Position numbers and translations under genes: made by a program
The notes under the pieces: model-generated
Databases searched by the model: none
The model's input: the letters and a program-made list of their open reading frames with translations, nothing else
Told to the model about the DNA's origin: nothing
Shown: positions 32,787-42,190 of the stretch, one piece after another
Position numbering within the stretch: the first letter of the stretch is position 1
Layout of the letters: each line of letters begins with the position of its first letter
NCBI GenBank assembly: GCA_017694935.1
Contig: JADIME010000084.1
Span: forward strand, 1-61,988
DNA: 61,988 nucleotides
Direction of reading: 5' to 3'
DNA from: Candidatus Merdivivens pullistercoris
GTDB lineage: Bacteria > Bacteroidota > Bacteroidia > Bacteroidales > UBA932

Positions 32787-34427
32787 ATGAAATCGATTGT
32801 ACGTTTTATCTTATCAGTGTCTTGTGTGGCACTTTTGATACACGGGTGCGATAAGCAAGCAAATGAATCTTCATCACCGGTTCTGCGATTGACGGCAGAT
32901 GAAGAAATTACGGTTCCGGCAGAAGGCGGGAACTTTTCCATTGGCTATACTGTGGAGAATCCCGTGGCGGAAGGCAGAGTCGAGGCAGCGGCGGATTCTT
33001 CCGACTGGGTTGGCGGGTTCGACTGCTCGTCCGAGGGAACAGTGTCTTTCCATGTGTCTGAAAATGCTGGAGACGAATCCCGCGTGGCGGTAGTCAGCCT
33101 GACTTATGTCTATCCCGAGGGTGAAAGCCTCCCGGTGACTGTAGAGGTAATGCAAGAAGGGACGGCAGAGAATGTCCCTGACGATAAAGATATCTTTGGA
33201 ATAGACGTATCAGACGTAACTGTATCGTCCGTTTCCATTCATGCCGTATGCAATGAACCTGGCTTGGCGTGGACAACGCAAGTGATTTCCAAAAACGAAT
33301 TTGAAAGTCAGATAGGCAGCATGGATAATATGGAGGAATATTTCATGCAAATGCTCGAAGCCACTGCCCTGCATTATGGTTATGAAGACATGACTGATTT
33401 TCTTGAAGAATTGTTAATAACAGAGGATTCATATGATTATGTCAATTCTTCTCTTATCCCTTCCACGGAGTATATGACTTACGCCGTAGGAATGGACTAT
33501 GGCATGAATCTTACGACGGATTTCTTTTGGGGACCGGAGTTTGTCACGTCGGATGTTCAACTCGGCGGACTTGAGTTCGATGTGAATGTCACTCCTAAAG
33601 TGTCATCTGCGATATTGGAGATACATCCCTCAGATGCGGAAGCCGTATACGTGGCTACAGTGATAGATGCCGGGTTTTATTCAGGGTACACGGATGAAGA
33701 AATAATGGGGCAGTTGTCAGAGTTTCTCTATCCGCGGTATTCGTTTTCGGGAGATGAAACCTTGGAAGTGAGTGATCTGAAACCGGGTACACGCTATATT
33801 GCCGTAGTTTTCGGGATAGATCCATCGACCGGTCTGTACAACTCGGCTCTTTCAAAGACTGAATTCAGTACCGAAGAGAACACGGAAAGCGATGCGTTTG
33901 TCGAGGGGAGTGTTACCAAATATTGGTCTGTGTATGATTTGATAGATTACAATCCGGAATACCAGAACCTGTTGAGGGACACTTCAAAGACCGGCATAGC
34001 AGCTGTCGAGCTTGAATACAATGAGTCTGCTGTGTCATGTTGTTTTTCATTGTGGAGTACCGATTATTCATACATGGATTATGAGACTATGTATGCTTAT
34101 ACGGCGGAATACGGGCAGATTGTAGACAAAGGAGACCCTGCTACGTTGATTTATGTCTCATTCGGGGCAACCAACACGCTTTGCTCGATAGGCATAGACG
34201 CGGACGGCAATTACGGCGAAATGCATACGTATTATGTCACGTATACCGAAGACGGCAGATGCATGGATTTCGGGCTGTACGATGAATATTACGCTGCCGC
34301 CCTGGCTGGGCAGACTGCCGTGAGGATGCCTTTCATCATGCCTGAAACGGTTTCAAGTACTCTCTTGTCCGTTCCTGCGGTTCATGGACCCGTTACAAGC
34401 GGGACCGGACAGCCGATAGGTGATTAG
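32787..34427 (+). CDS. lipoprotein with BACON-like N-terminal domain and uncharacterised C-terminus
   Basis: lipobox HGC; LTADEEITVPAEGGNFSIGYTVENP...ADSSDWVGGFDCSSEGTVSFHVSEN. Confidence 0.65.
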   Translation: MKSIVRFILSVSCVALLIHGCDKQANESSSPVLRLTADEEITVPAEGGNFSIGYTVENPVAEGRVEAAADSSDWVGGFDCSSEGTVSFHVSENAGDESRVAVVSLTYVYPEGESLPVTVEVMQEGTAENVPDDKDIFGIDVSDVTVSSVSIHAVCNEPGLAWTTQVISKNEFESQIGSMDNMEEYFMQMLEATALHYGYEDMTDFLEELLITEDSYDYVNSSLIPSTEYMTYAVGMDYGMNLTTDFFWGPEFVTSDVQLGGLEFDVNVTPKVSSAILEIHPSDAEAVYVATVIDAGFYSGYTDEEIMGQLSEFLYPRYSFSGDETLEVSDLKPGTRYIAVVFGIDPSTGLYNSALSKTEFSTEENTESDAFVEGSVTKYWSVYDLIDYNPEYQNLLRDTSKTGIAAVELEYNESAVSCCFSLWSTDYSYMDYETMYAYTAEYGQIVDKGDPATLIYVSFGATNTLCSIGIDADGNYGEMHTYYVTYTEDGRCMDFGLYDEYYAAALAGQTAVRMPFIMPETVSSTLLSVPAVHGPVTSGTGQPIGD

Positions 34428-34471
34428 AAGATGCGCGGCCCTGAACAGGGTCAAGGTAAAGAAGTCATATA

Positions 34472-34506
34472 AAATGGGGGCGGTTCTTGTGAGCCAGCCC
34501 CCATTT
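34472..34506. terminator. bidirectional stem-loop between convergent lipoprotein genes
   Basis: aaatgggggc ... gcccccattt perfect 10-bp stem. Confidence 0.8.
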
Positions 34507-34545
34507 CCTTATGAAACGTTTTTATGTAATGGTTTTCTCGAACAA

Positions 34546-36120
34546 TCAGAACGCTAGAATATAATAATACGAGGCCTCATAAAGCTTAAGGTATGGCGAC
34601 ACCATCCCGTAATCGGCGTAGACCGCGTATGCCTGCAGAGGAGAACTCTCATAATGTTCCGTACTAGACCAATAGTATGTATTGGTTCCACCTACTATGG
34701 TGTCGGCGCCCTCTATTCTGGCTAATGACGCATTTATTACATCTGTGTTCTCGGTATCGCCGAATATATCGTAGATATTATCGTACCCATCCCCTGTAAT
34801 AATCAGACTTACTTCTTTTACCGATGGCAGATACCATCCGCTGGTCCCTGCCGGTGCAGGCGTGTCGGTCTCAAAAGCGGAGATATTGCTGACTACTTCC
34901 ACTGGGTAATCCGCATGCGACGGATCTTCATTGAAAGCTTTTATGGCCTTGGTGTACTGGTACCCGAGCATCTTGTTGAGGTTGCCGTCGTTGCCTGTAT
35001 TGCCCCCGAACATGCTTTCATAGCCTGAAAGATTGGCTGAAACCCAGTCGTTGATAGAGGCGTTATAATCATAGCAATTGAATTGCCATGGCCCTGTATG
35101 GCGGCGTATGGAAATGACCAATCCGTGAGTGCAATCAGGATGTTCGCTTCTAAGTATACCGTCATCCTTGGCCGGGTCTCCCGTATAGAAAACCACGCCT
35201 ATGGCCGTCTTTGAATTGTCAAGTTCAGAAGACCATGTACCGTCCGAATAATAGAAATCACCCAATATCGGATCAGGCAATTGAACGGACGTGACATTTA
35301 CTTCGCATGCTGCGCTCTCTCCCTGGCATGACACTGTTATCGTGCAAGTGCCGTCGGAAACGGCAGTGACGGTTCCGTCGGTCACCGTAGCGACATTTCC
35401 GTCCGAAGAGTCCCATTCCAGGACAATATCGTCAGCGTCTTCCGGAGATACGGTGGCAGTCAGTGTGTAGGAGTCGCCCACTGTCAGATCTATGGATGTT
35501 TGGTCGAGGGTTATGGACTCTACGGATTTTCCTACCACCTCTATTTTACATTCGGCAGAGGCTGTATCGTACTGGGCAGTAACGGTCGCCTGACCTTTAT
35601 TCACGGCAGTTACCATGCCCTCTTCGTCTACAGTTACCACTTCAGGATCTGATGAAGACCATTGCACAGTGGCTCCGGACGGGATTTCCGGAGATACTGT
35701 CGCCGTCAGCTGCAATGTCTCTCCCCTTTCGAGTGTGCATTCTATATGATTTAATTCTATGGACACCCCTTGTTCTTCCTCCGATACGGAAATGGAACAT
35801 TGTGCCATGAGTTCCCCGCTGCTTACAGTAATCGTAGTATTGCCAGAAGCCAGGGCCGTAACCAGACCATCCTGCACAGAAGCTATGTCAGGAGCGGAAG
35901 AATCCCATTCAAGATCCGCCTCAGCATCGGATGGAGACAATATCACTTCCAGCCTGCAAGTATCGCCGACAGTAAGACTGATTTCGTCTTTTTCGAAACT
36001 GATACCCTTCAGGGACGATTCATCCTCTTTGGTACATGCAGAAAAAAAAGATACGCCGCAAACCGCGAATAGGATTAAAACCCACAATGGGTTTTTAACG
36101 AAATAGGTAAAAGTTTTCAT
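34546..36120 (-). CDS. lipoprotein: three Big_2 domains plus DUF1566/FISUMP-like domain
   Basis: lipobox SAC; VQWSSSDPEVVTVDEEGMVTAVNKGQA; GTSGWYLPSVKEVSLI...YYWSSTEHYESS; likely start near 36120. Confidence 0.85.
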   Translation of the reverse strand: MKTFTYFVKNPLWVLILFAVCGVSFFSACTKEDESSLKGISFEKDEISLTVGDTCRLEVILSPSDAEADLEWDSSAPDIASVQDGLVTALASGNTTITVSSGELMAQCSISVSEEEQGVSIELNHIECTLERGETLQLTATVSPEIPSGATVQWSSSDPEVVTVDEEGMVTAVNKGQATVTAQYDTASAECKIEVVGKSVESITLDQTSIDLTVGDSYTLTATVSPEDADDIVLEWDSSDGNVATVTDGTVTAVSDGTCTITVSCQGESAACEVNVTSVQLPDPILGDFYYSDGTWSSELDNSKTAIGVVFYTGDPAKDDGILRSEHPDCTHGLVISIRRHTGPWQFNCYDYNASINDWVSANLSGYESMFGGNTGNDGNLNKMLGYQYTKAIKAFNEDPSHADYPVEVVSNISAFETDTPAPAGTSGWYLPSVKEVSLIITGDGYDNIYDIFGDTENTDVINASLARIEGADTIVGGTNTYYWSSTEHYESSPLQAYAVYADYGMVSPYLKLYEASYYYILAF

Positions 36121-36445
36121 ATAGAGATATATTTTTATTTTCACACAAAAATAAATTTTAATGTCGTGTGCTGTTTTGAAAAAGGCCTGTTATGCAATAT
36201 TACATAAATTACACAACCGGTATTATATTGTTGATAATCAATAATTTGCTATAAGTATTAGCGAACCGTGTATTAGATGGCCTGCGGCCCATTCCATTAG
36301 TGCGGGCAAGGCGGAAGACGATACTCCCGCGATGTTTGAATATCCGGGAAACTGTTTAAAGAGTTGCAAAACGGCTTTTAAGGAATTTCTAAAAGCTTTT
36401 GAAAAAGACAAGGGCAAAAAAGGGGAAAGCTGTAAAGCTTCTTAA

Positions 36446-36784
36446 TTACCCCACCATTTTGAGCCCGATGACTGAAGCTATCAGTGTGCAGATGAAAAAT
36501 ATCCTTGCAAACGAGGCCGGTTCGTGGAATACCAATATTCCGAGGATGACCGTCAGTACCGCTCCGATACCTGTCCATACAGGGTATGCCGTGCTTATGG
36601 GCAGCACATGTGTGGCTTTTGCAAGCAAGACCATGCTTATTATGAGGCATATAATGAATCCTGCCCCCCATAGCCACCATGCGGTAGTGCCGGCGACTTC
36701 TTTCATTTTTCCGAGGCAGAATGCAAAGCCCGCTTCGAAGCATCCGGCGATGATGAGTATCGCCCAACTAACGTTTATCTGCAT
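36446..36784 (-). CDS. SMR family transporter, SugE/Gdx-like
   Basis: 112 aa, four TM; ISTAYPVWTGIGAVLTVILGILVFHEPAS. Confidence 0.85.
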   Translation of the reverse strand: MQINVSWAILIIAGCFEAGFAFCLGKMKEVAGTTAWWLWGAGFIICLIISMVLLAKATHVLPISTAYPVWTGIGAVLTVILGILVFHEPASFARIFFICTLIASVIGLKMVG

Positions 36785-36853
36785 GATTCCTGTTGTCTCT
36801 TATATTTTTTAAGCTATGGCAAAATTGATACTATGCTTTTTATAGAACTGTTA

Positions 36854-37957
36854 TCATACATTGAACAAGAAATGCATCACATCCCCGTCTTCAACTACAT
36901 AGTCCTTGCCTTCCACATAAAGTTTTCCGGCGGCACGGCAGGCTGATTCGGAACCGTATTTTACATAATCCTCGTACTTGATTACTTCTGCACGGATGAA
37001 GCCTTTTTCGAAGTCGGAGTGTATGACACCTGCCGCTGCAGGGGCCTTGTCCCCTTTGTTGATAGTCCATGCCTTAACTTCCTGAGGTCCGGCGGTAAAA
37101 TATGTGCGGAGGTTCAGCAGCGAGTACGCACTTTGGATGAGCCTTACCATTCCTGACTCTTCCAGACCTATCTCCTGCAGGAACATCTGCCTTTCATCGT
37201 AGTCTTCCAGTTCGGCTATTTCGGACTCTATCTTGGCGGAAATCACAAGTATTTCGGCTTCCTCGTCCTTGACGGCTTCCCGCACGGCTTCCACATACTT
37301 GTTTCCGGTGGCTGCCGATGCTTCGTCCACATTGCATACATACATGACAGGCTTGTCTGTAAGCAGGAAGAGTTCTCTTGCGGCTTTGATGTCGTCCGGA
37401 CTGTCGAACTTCACGGTACGTGCGGATTTGCCTTGCACGAGGGCCTCTTTGTAGCGGACAAGTATGTCGTAGAGGCGCTTTGCCTGCTTGTCCCCACCGG
37501 TCTGTGCCTGCTTCTGTACTTTGGCAAGCCTGTTTTCCACTGTTTCGAGATCCTTGAGCTGTAGTTCCAGATCGATTACTTCCTTGTCCCTTACGGGGTT
37601 CACGTTTCCGTCCACATGCACAATGTTCGGATCATCGAAGCATCTTAGTATGTGAAGTATCGCATCTGTTTCACGTATGTTGGCGAGAAATTGGTTGCCG
37701 AGACCTTCTCCCTTGCTTGCCCCCTTGACCAGACCTGCGATGTCCACTATCTCTACCGTGGCAGGCACTACCCTTTGCGGATGAACGAGTTTTTCCAGAA
37801 CTTCAAGCCTCTTGTCCGGAACGATTGTAGAGCCGATGTTGGGTTCAATGGTACAGAATGGGAAATTAGCCGCCTGTGCCTTGCCGGTGGATATACAGTT
37901 GAACAGAGTGGATTTGCCTACGTTCGGCAATCCTACGATACCGCATTTTACAGCCAT
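36854..37957 (-). CDS. ychF: redox-regulated ATPase YchF
   Basis: [40 protein letters not shown]-terminal TGS-like domain. Confidence 0.96.
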   Translation of the reverse strand: MAVKCGIVGLPNVGKSTLFNCISTGKAQAANFPFCTIEPNIGSTIVPDKRLEVLEKLVHPQRVVPATVEIVDIAGLVKGASKGEGLGNQFLANIRETDAILHILRCFDDPNIVHVDGNVNPVRDKEVIDLELQLKDLETVENRLAKVQKQAQTGGDKQAKRLYDILVRYKEALVQGKSARTVKFDSPDDIKAARELFLLTDKPVMYVCNVDEASAATGNKYVEAVREAVKDEEAEILVISAKIESEIAELEDYDERQMFLQEIGLEESGMVRLIQSAYSLLNLRTYFTAGPQEVKAWTINKGDKAPAAAGVIHSDFEKGFIRAEVIKYEDYVKYGSESACRAAGKLYVEGKDYVVEDGDVMHFLFNV

Positions 37958-38083
37958 TGCAATATTTTTTTATTTTTCGCGGCAAATTTAGAAAAATTAT
38001 CGGAAATTTGTTCCTGCAAACGTGGTTCTGTCGGACACTGCACGAATTTCGCGTGCAGTCATTAAGGACTTGTTGGAATAACC

Positions 38084-39091
38084 ATGAAGAACTTTCATGC
38101 ATTGGAGTTTGCTTTTCTACTCTTGTCCCTTATTTTTGTCTGTGGGAGGACTTACCGTGACAGGGAAATCGTGATGTTCTGGAATCTTGAAAATCTTTTT
38201 GTCCCGTGGGGCGGGCCGGACAGCCTTACCGCCGAATTCCGTTACGGAGGGAAGCGCGGATGGAACTACGACCGTTTTATAAAAAAATGCGCCGCCATAG
38301 CGAAAACTGTTGTTTATCTTGAGGACAGCCTCGGGCAGAGGCCGGGCTTTATATGCGTTGCGGAAATAGAAAATAAAAGCGTGTTGCACATGTTGCTTTC
38401 GCATACTCCGCTGCACGGTTATCCGTATTGTCCCCTGCACTACGATTCGCCCGACAGGAGGGGCATTGACGTAGGGTTGCTTTATGATTCTTCGAGGTAC
38501 GGCCTGGTCTCTTCATCCAGCCGTCCTGTAGTTGTCGATTCCACTGTCCTGGCCACGCGTTCCATACTCTATGCCTGTTTTTCACGCAGGCATTGCGCGG
38601 CTGACGTGACTTCTACGTCCGGAGGACCGATGACAGACACGGTCCATATCTTCGTGAATCATCATCCGTCGAAATTTTCCGGTGCCGAGGCTTCCCGGCC
38701 TTTGAGAGATGCGGCCATGGGTTTGCTTGCTTTCATGGCGGATTCTGTAGCCGCAAGGCATCCGGACCATGCAGTAATACTTGCTGGAGATTTCAATGAT
38801 GTGCCTTCCTCGGACAGCATCGCCGGTGCTCCAGGCTTTGAAAATCTCTCTTACAGACTGCACAAAGAAGGCAAAGGGACAATAAAATATGCCGGGAAAT
38901 GGGAGATGATAGATCATTTTTATGTATCTTCCTCAATCACAGGCAGGTGCCGCACATACATATTCTCTCCATTGTTCCTGCTCGAAAAAGACAGAAAGAC
39001 ACTCGGTTACAAGCCGCGGAGGACTTATGTCGGACCGAGGTACAACGGAGGAATAAGCGACCATCTTCCCATAATTTTGGAAATATTTTAA
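38084..39091 (+). CDS. endonuclease/exonuclease/phosphatase family protein
   Basis: MFWNLENLF, VNHHPSK, ILAGDFNDVP, ISDHLPI. Confidence 0.85.
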   Translation: MKNFHALEFAFLLLSLIFVCGRTYRDREIVMFWNLENLFVPWGGPDSLTAEFRYGGKRGWNYDRFIKKCAAIAKTVVYLEDSLGQRPGFICVAEIENKSVLHMLLSHTPLHGYPYCPLHYDSPDRRGIDVGLLYDSSRYGLVSSSSRPVVVDSTVLATRSILYACFSRRHCAADVTSTSGGPMTDTVHIFVNHHPSKFSGAEASRPLRDAAMGLLAFMADSVAARHPDHAVILAGDFNDVPSSDSIAGAPGFENLSYRLHKEGKGTIKYAGKWEMIDHFYVSSSITGRCRTYIFSPLFLLEKDRKTLGYKPRRTYVGPRYNGGISDHLPIILEIF

Positions 39092-39140
39092 TCTTAAAAA
39101 TTTTTACTAATTTTATGTTTTGTAATCATTGGTGTAAGTT

Positions 39141-40280
39141 ATGATGACGATTAGAGACAGGATTTCGGAAAAATTCAAAGAACTGTTTTCATGTTCCGGG
39201 ACGGTTTACATGTCAGCCGGGAGAATCAACCTGATAGGTGAACATACCGATTATAACGGGGGATTCGTTTTCCCCGGAGCGATAGACAAAGGGATATGGG
39301 TGGAGATGAAACCCAACGGCGGGAAAAATGTCAGGGTCTATTCCCTTGACTTTGGAGAATATTCCGAGTTCGGCATGAATGAAGAGGATGCGCCTTTCAG
39401 GTCGTGGGCGCGTTACGTATTCGGGGTCTGCCGCGAGATAATAAAGAGAGGCTATGCATTCGGGGGATTCGATGCCGTGTTTGCCGGCGATGTCCCTCTC
39501 GGGGCCGGCCTTTCGTCATCGGCGGCTTTGGAAAGCGCGTTCGGTTTCGGTATAAATGACATGTATTCGCTCGGGATTTCCATGTTCGACCTTGCTCTTA
39601 CAGGGCAGGCTACCGAGCACAACTATTGCGGGGTCAATTGCGGTATCATGGACCAGTTCGCCTCGATTTTCGGCAAGGCCGGAAACCTGATGAGGCTCGA
39701 TTGCATGACATTGGAATATGAATATTATCCTTTCAAACCGAGAGGCTACCGTCTGGTATTGTTGGATTCGGCGGTAAAGCATGAACTTGTGGGGTCGCCT
39801 TACAATAAACGCCGTGAAAGCTGCGAGAGAGTGGCTGCCAGGCTCGGGCGCAAGTTCCTCAGAGGGGCTTCAATGGATGAACTGGATGCCGTCAAGGCGG
39901 ATATTTCCGAAGAGGACTACAGGAGGGCGAGATATGTGATAGGGGAGGAAAAACGCGTGCTTACGGTCTGTGATGCGCTGAACCGGGGAGATTATGAAAC
40001 CGTGGGGCGCATGATGTATGAAACGCACCGGGGAATGAGGGACGATTACGAGGTAAGTTGCGAGGAACTGGACTATCTGAATGATATGGCGGCAGAATGC
40101 GGTGTCACTGGATCGCGCATAATGGGCGGCGGATTCGGCGGCTGTACGATAAATCTCGTCAAGGATAATGTGTATCCTGTATTCACAGACAAGGCTGTAG
40201 CTTCCTTTGAAGCGCGTTACGGACATGCCCCGAAAGTCTATGATGTCGTTATTTCCGACGGGGCAAGGAGGGTAGAGTAA
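39141..40280 (+). CDS. galK: galactokinase
   Basis: GRINLIGEHTDYNGGFVFP, PLGAGLSSSAALE, GSRIMGGGFGGCTI. Confidence 0.95.
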   Translation: MMTIRDRISEKFKELFSCSGTVYMSAGRINLIGEHTDYNGGFVFPGAIDKGIWVEMKPNGGKNVRVYSLDFGEYSEFGMNEEDAPFRSWARYVFGVCREIIKRGYAFGGFDAVFAGDVPLGAGLSSSAALESAFGFGINDMYSLGISMFDLALTGQATEHNYCGVNCGIMDQFASIFGKAGNLMRLDCMTLEYEYYPFKPRGYRLVLLDSAVKHELVGSPYNKRRESCERVAARLGRKFLRGASMDELDAVKADISEEDYRRARYVIGEEKRVLTVCDALNRGDYETVGRMMYETHRGMRDDYEVSCEELDYLNDMAAECGVTGSRIMGGGFGGCTINLVKDNVYPVFTDKAVASFEARYGHAPKVYDVVISDGARRVE

Positions 40281-40288
40281 TATTCGCT

Positions 40289-41197
40289 ATGGATTCTAAG
40301 TTCGGACTTTGGTTCTCGATCATAAGGCCGCGTACCCTTCCGGCTTCGGTGGCAGGGGTCGTGGCGGGCTCCGTTTATGCTTGGTCCCAAGGATGTTTCG
40401 TTTGGTTTCCGGCACTGGCTGCCTTGATTTTCGCAGTGTCGGCGCAGATAGCTTCAAACCTTGCCAATGACTATTTCGATTTTCTGAAAGGTGCTGACGG
40501 AGAAGGGCGTGTGGGGCCGAAACGTTCTCTTGCGACAGGGGAAGTGAGCCCGAAGTCCATGGTGGCGGCAACGGCGGTGGCTCTCGTGATTGCCGCGTTA
40601 TCCGGCCTGTCATTGCTCTTCATTACCGGAAAATACTGGCTGCTCGGCGCTGGAATCGTCATTGTGCTTGCGGCATTGGCATATAGCGGCGGCCCTTATC
40701 CGCTTTCGCGCCATGCGCTCGGGGATGTGGCCGTTGTCCTGTTTTTCGGTCTTGTTTCAGTATGTTTCACTTATTATGTACAGACTCTTGTCTTCGATTG
40801 GGGAGTATTGCTTTTGGGGCTTGCCGTGGGGCTTGTAACTGATAATATATTGGTGGTGAACAATTACCGTGACATGGAACAGGATGCGGCAAACGGGAAG
40901 CATACCCTTGTCACGGAATACGGCCGCAGGTTCGGCCAGAGGCTTTACTATTGGAACGGCGTCGCTGCCATGTTCCTTGCCATTTTTGCGGCTGCAATGT
41001 CTTCGCACTATGGATGGGAAGACTGGCTGAGGGCATACGTGATAATGAGTTTCTATCTGCTTTTCCATACGTACACGCATCAGTCGCTCAAACGGTTGCA
41101 AGGCACGGCGCTGAATCCCCTTCTCGGCAGGACGGCAAGGAACCTGCTGGTATTCGTTGCGCTTTTCGGGGTCATAGTGCTTACCGACATTCTGTAG
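40289..41197 (+). CDS. menA: 1,4-dihydroxy-2-naphthoate polyprenyltransferase
   Basis: IIRPRTLPASVAGVVAGS, ASNLANDYFDFLKGAD, VNNYRDMEQDAANGKHTLV. Confidence 0.92.
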   Translation: MDSKFGLWFSIIRPRTLPASVAGVVAGSVYAWSQGCFVWFPALAALIFAVSAQIASNLANDYFDFLKGADGEGRVGPKRSLATGEVSPKSMVAATAVALVIAALSGLSLLFITGKYWLLGAGIVIVLAALAYSGGPYPLSRHALGDVAVVLFFGLVSVCFTYYVQTLVFDWGVLLLGLAVGLVTDNILVVNNYRDMEQDAANGKHTLVTEYGRRFGQRLYYWNGVAAMFLAIFAAAMSSHYGWEDWLRAYVIMSFYLLFHTYTHQSLKRLQGTALNPLLGRTARNLLVFVALFGVIVLTDIL

Positions 41198-41208
41198 CTG
41201 CCGCTGTT

Positions 41209-41268
41209 CTGCTCCAGGCGGCAGTCTTTTGCTTCAGGCGGCTGTCTTTTGCTCCAGACGGCCGTCGG
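41209..41268. repeat. three tandem degenerate 20-bp repeats between menA and ubiE
   Basis: ctgctccaggcggcagtctt / ttgcttcaggcggctgtctt / ttgctccagacggccgtcgg. Confidence 0.85.
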
Positions 41269-41279
41269 GTTGCCTTGCC

Positions 41280-42104
41280 TTATTTCCTGACTGCCAGATA
41301 TAAAGTACAAGTTCCGAAAGTCAGGGATTTATAACTGCATTCAGTGAATCCGCATCTTTTGAGGATGGAAAGAAAATTTTCCCGTTGAGGGAAAGCGGCG
41401 ATGCTTTCCGGAAGGTATGAGTATGCCTTGCGGTCTTTTGAAATCTTTCCGCCTATTGCAGGAATTATCCTGCCTGCATACAGGTTGTAAAACTGTTTGA
41501 ACGGGAAACCCGCAGGTACTGAAAGTTCGAGTACCGCAAGCGTCCCTCCGTGGTCAAGTACGCGGTATATTTCGGATATGCCTTTTTCGAGGTCTTCGAA
41601 ATTCCTTACTCCGAATGCAACTGTGACGGCATCGAATGACCGGTCGTTAAACGGAAGCCCTTCGCAGCAGTCGCATTTGATGAAATCCGGGGCAGGCGTG
41701 TACGGATTGCCTGACGGATTTGCCGTTGCATTTTGCCGCCCTTTTTCTCCCGGCAAGCCTCGTTTCACTGGTTCTTTTCTTTCCTGTCCCTCCCGTATTT
41801 GTTTCCATTTGCGGCGTGCCACTTCAAGCATCCCTTCCGATAGATCGGCCCCGACGAGTTCTTTTGGAGAGAGTTCCCTGTGGATTTCGAAAGTCATGTC
41901 CCCGGTACCGCAGGCGATGTCAAGTATGCGCCCCTGACTGTGTTTTTTCAGAGCCTTGATTGTTTTTCGCCTCCATGCCCTGTCCGAGCCGAAAGACATA
42001 AGATGATTCATCCTGTCGTATGCCGGGGCTATGTTGTCGAACATACGTTCTACCTGCTCGTGTTTGCTGCCCTCGTCCCCGTATGGTTTGATGATTGTTC
42101 CCAT
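41280..42104 (-). CDS. ubiE: demethylmenaquinone/ubiquinone methyltransferase UbiE/MenG
   Basis: ILDIACGTGDMTFEIHRELSPKELVGADLSEGMLEVARRK, VTVAFGVRNFEDLEKGISEIYRVL. Confidence 0.94.
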   Translation of the reverse strand: MGTIIKPYGDEGSKHEQVERMFDNIAPAYDRMNHLMSFGSDRAWRRKTIKALKKHSQGRILDIACGTGDMTFEIHRELSPKELVGADLSEGMLEVARRKWKQIREGQERKEPVKRGLPGEKGRQNATANPSGNPYTPAPDFIKCDCCEGLPFNDRSFDAVTVAFGVRNFEDLEKGISEIYRVLDHGGTLAVLELSVPAGFPFKQFYNLYAGRIIPAIGGKISKDRKAYSYLPESIAAFPQRENFLSILKRCGFTECSYKSLTFGTCTLYLAVRK

Positions 42105-42111
42105 ATATGGA

Positions 42112-42187
42112 ATGTCGTTTTTCTAATTAAGTAAAAACTTATTGATAATCAACAATATATCTTTTTTGTCGTTTTTCAGGTTAAGTA
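42112..42187. repeat. 76-bp direct repeat, copy 1 (ubiE leader); contains two 20-bp subrepeats
   Basis: matches 43650-43725 with one mismatch; subrepeats 42114-42133 and 42168-42187. Confidence 0.95.
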
Positions 42188-42190
42188 AAA

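Noticed and set aside
21332-36144. Complete diversity-generating retroelement
   Set aside because: No reverse transcriptase ORF, no accessory gene and no template repeat seen; kept only as a hypothesis about the head domains.
36446-36784. Guanidine riboswitch upstream of the SugE/Gdx-like gene
   Set aside because: The 70-bp upstream region is too short and shows no recognisable ykkC-type motif.
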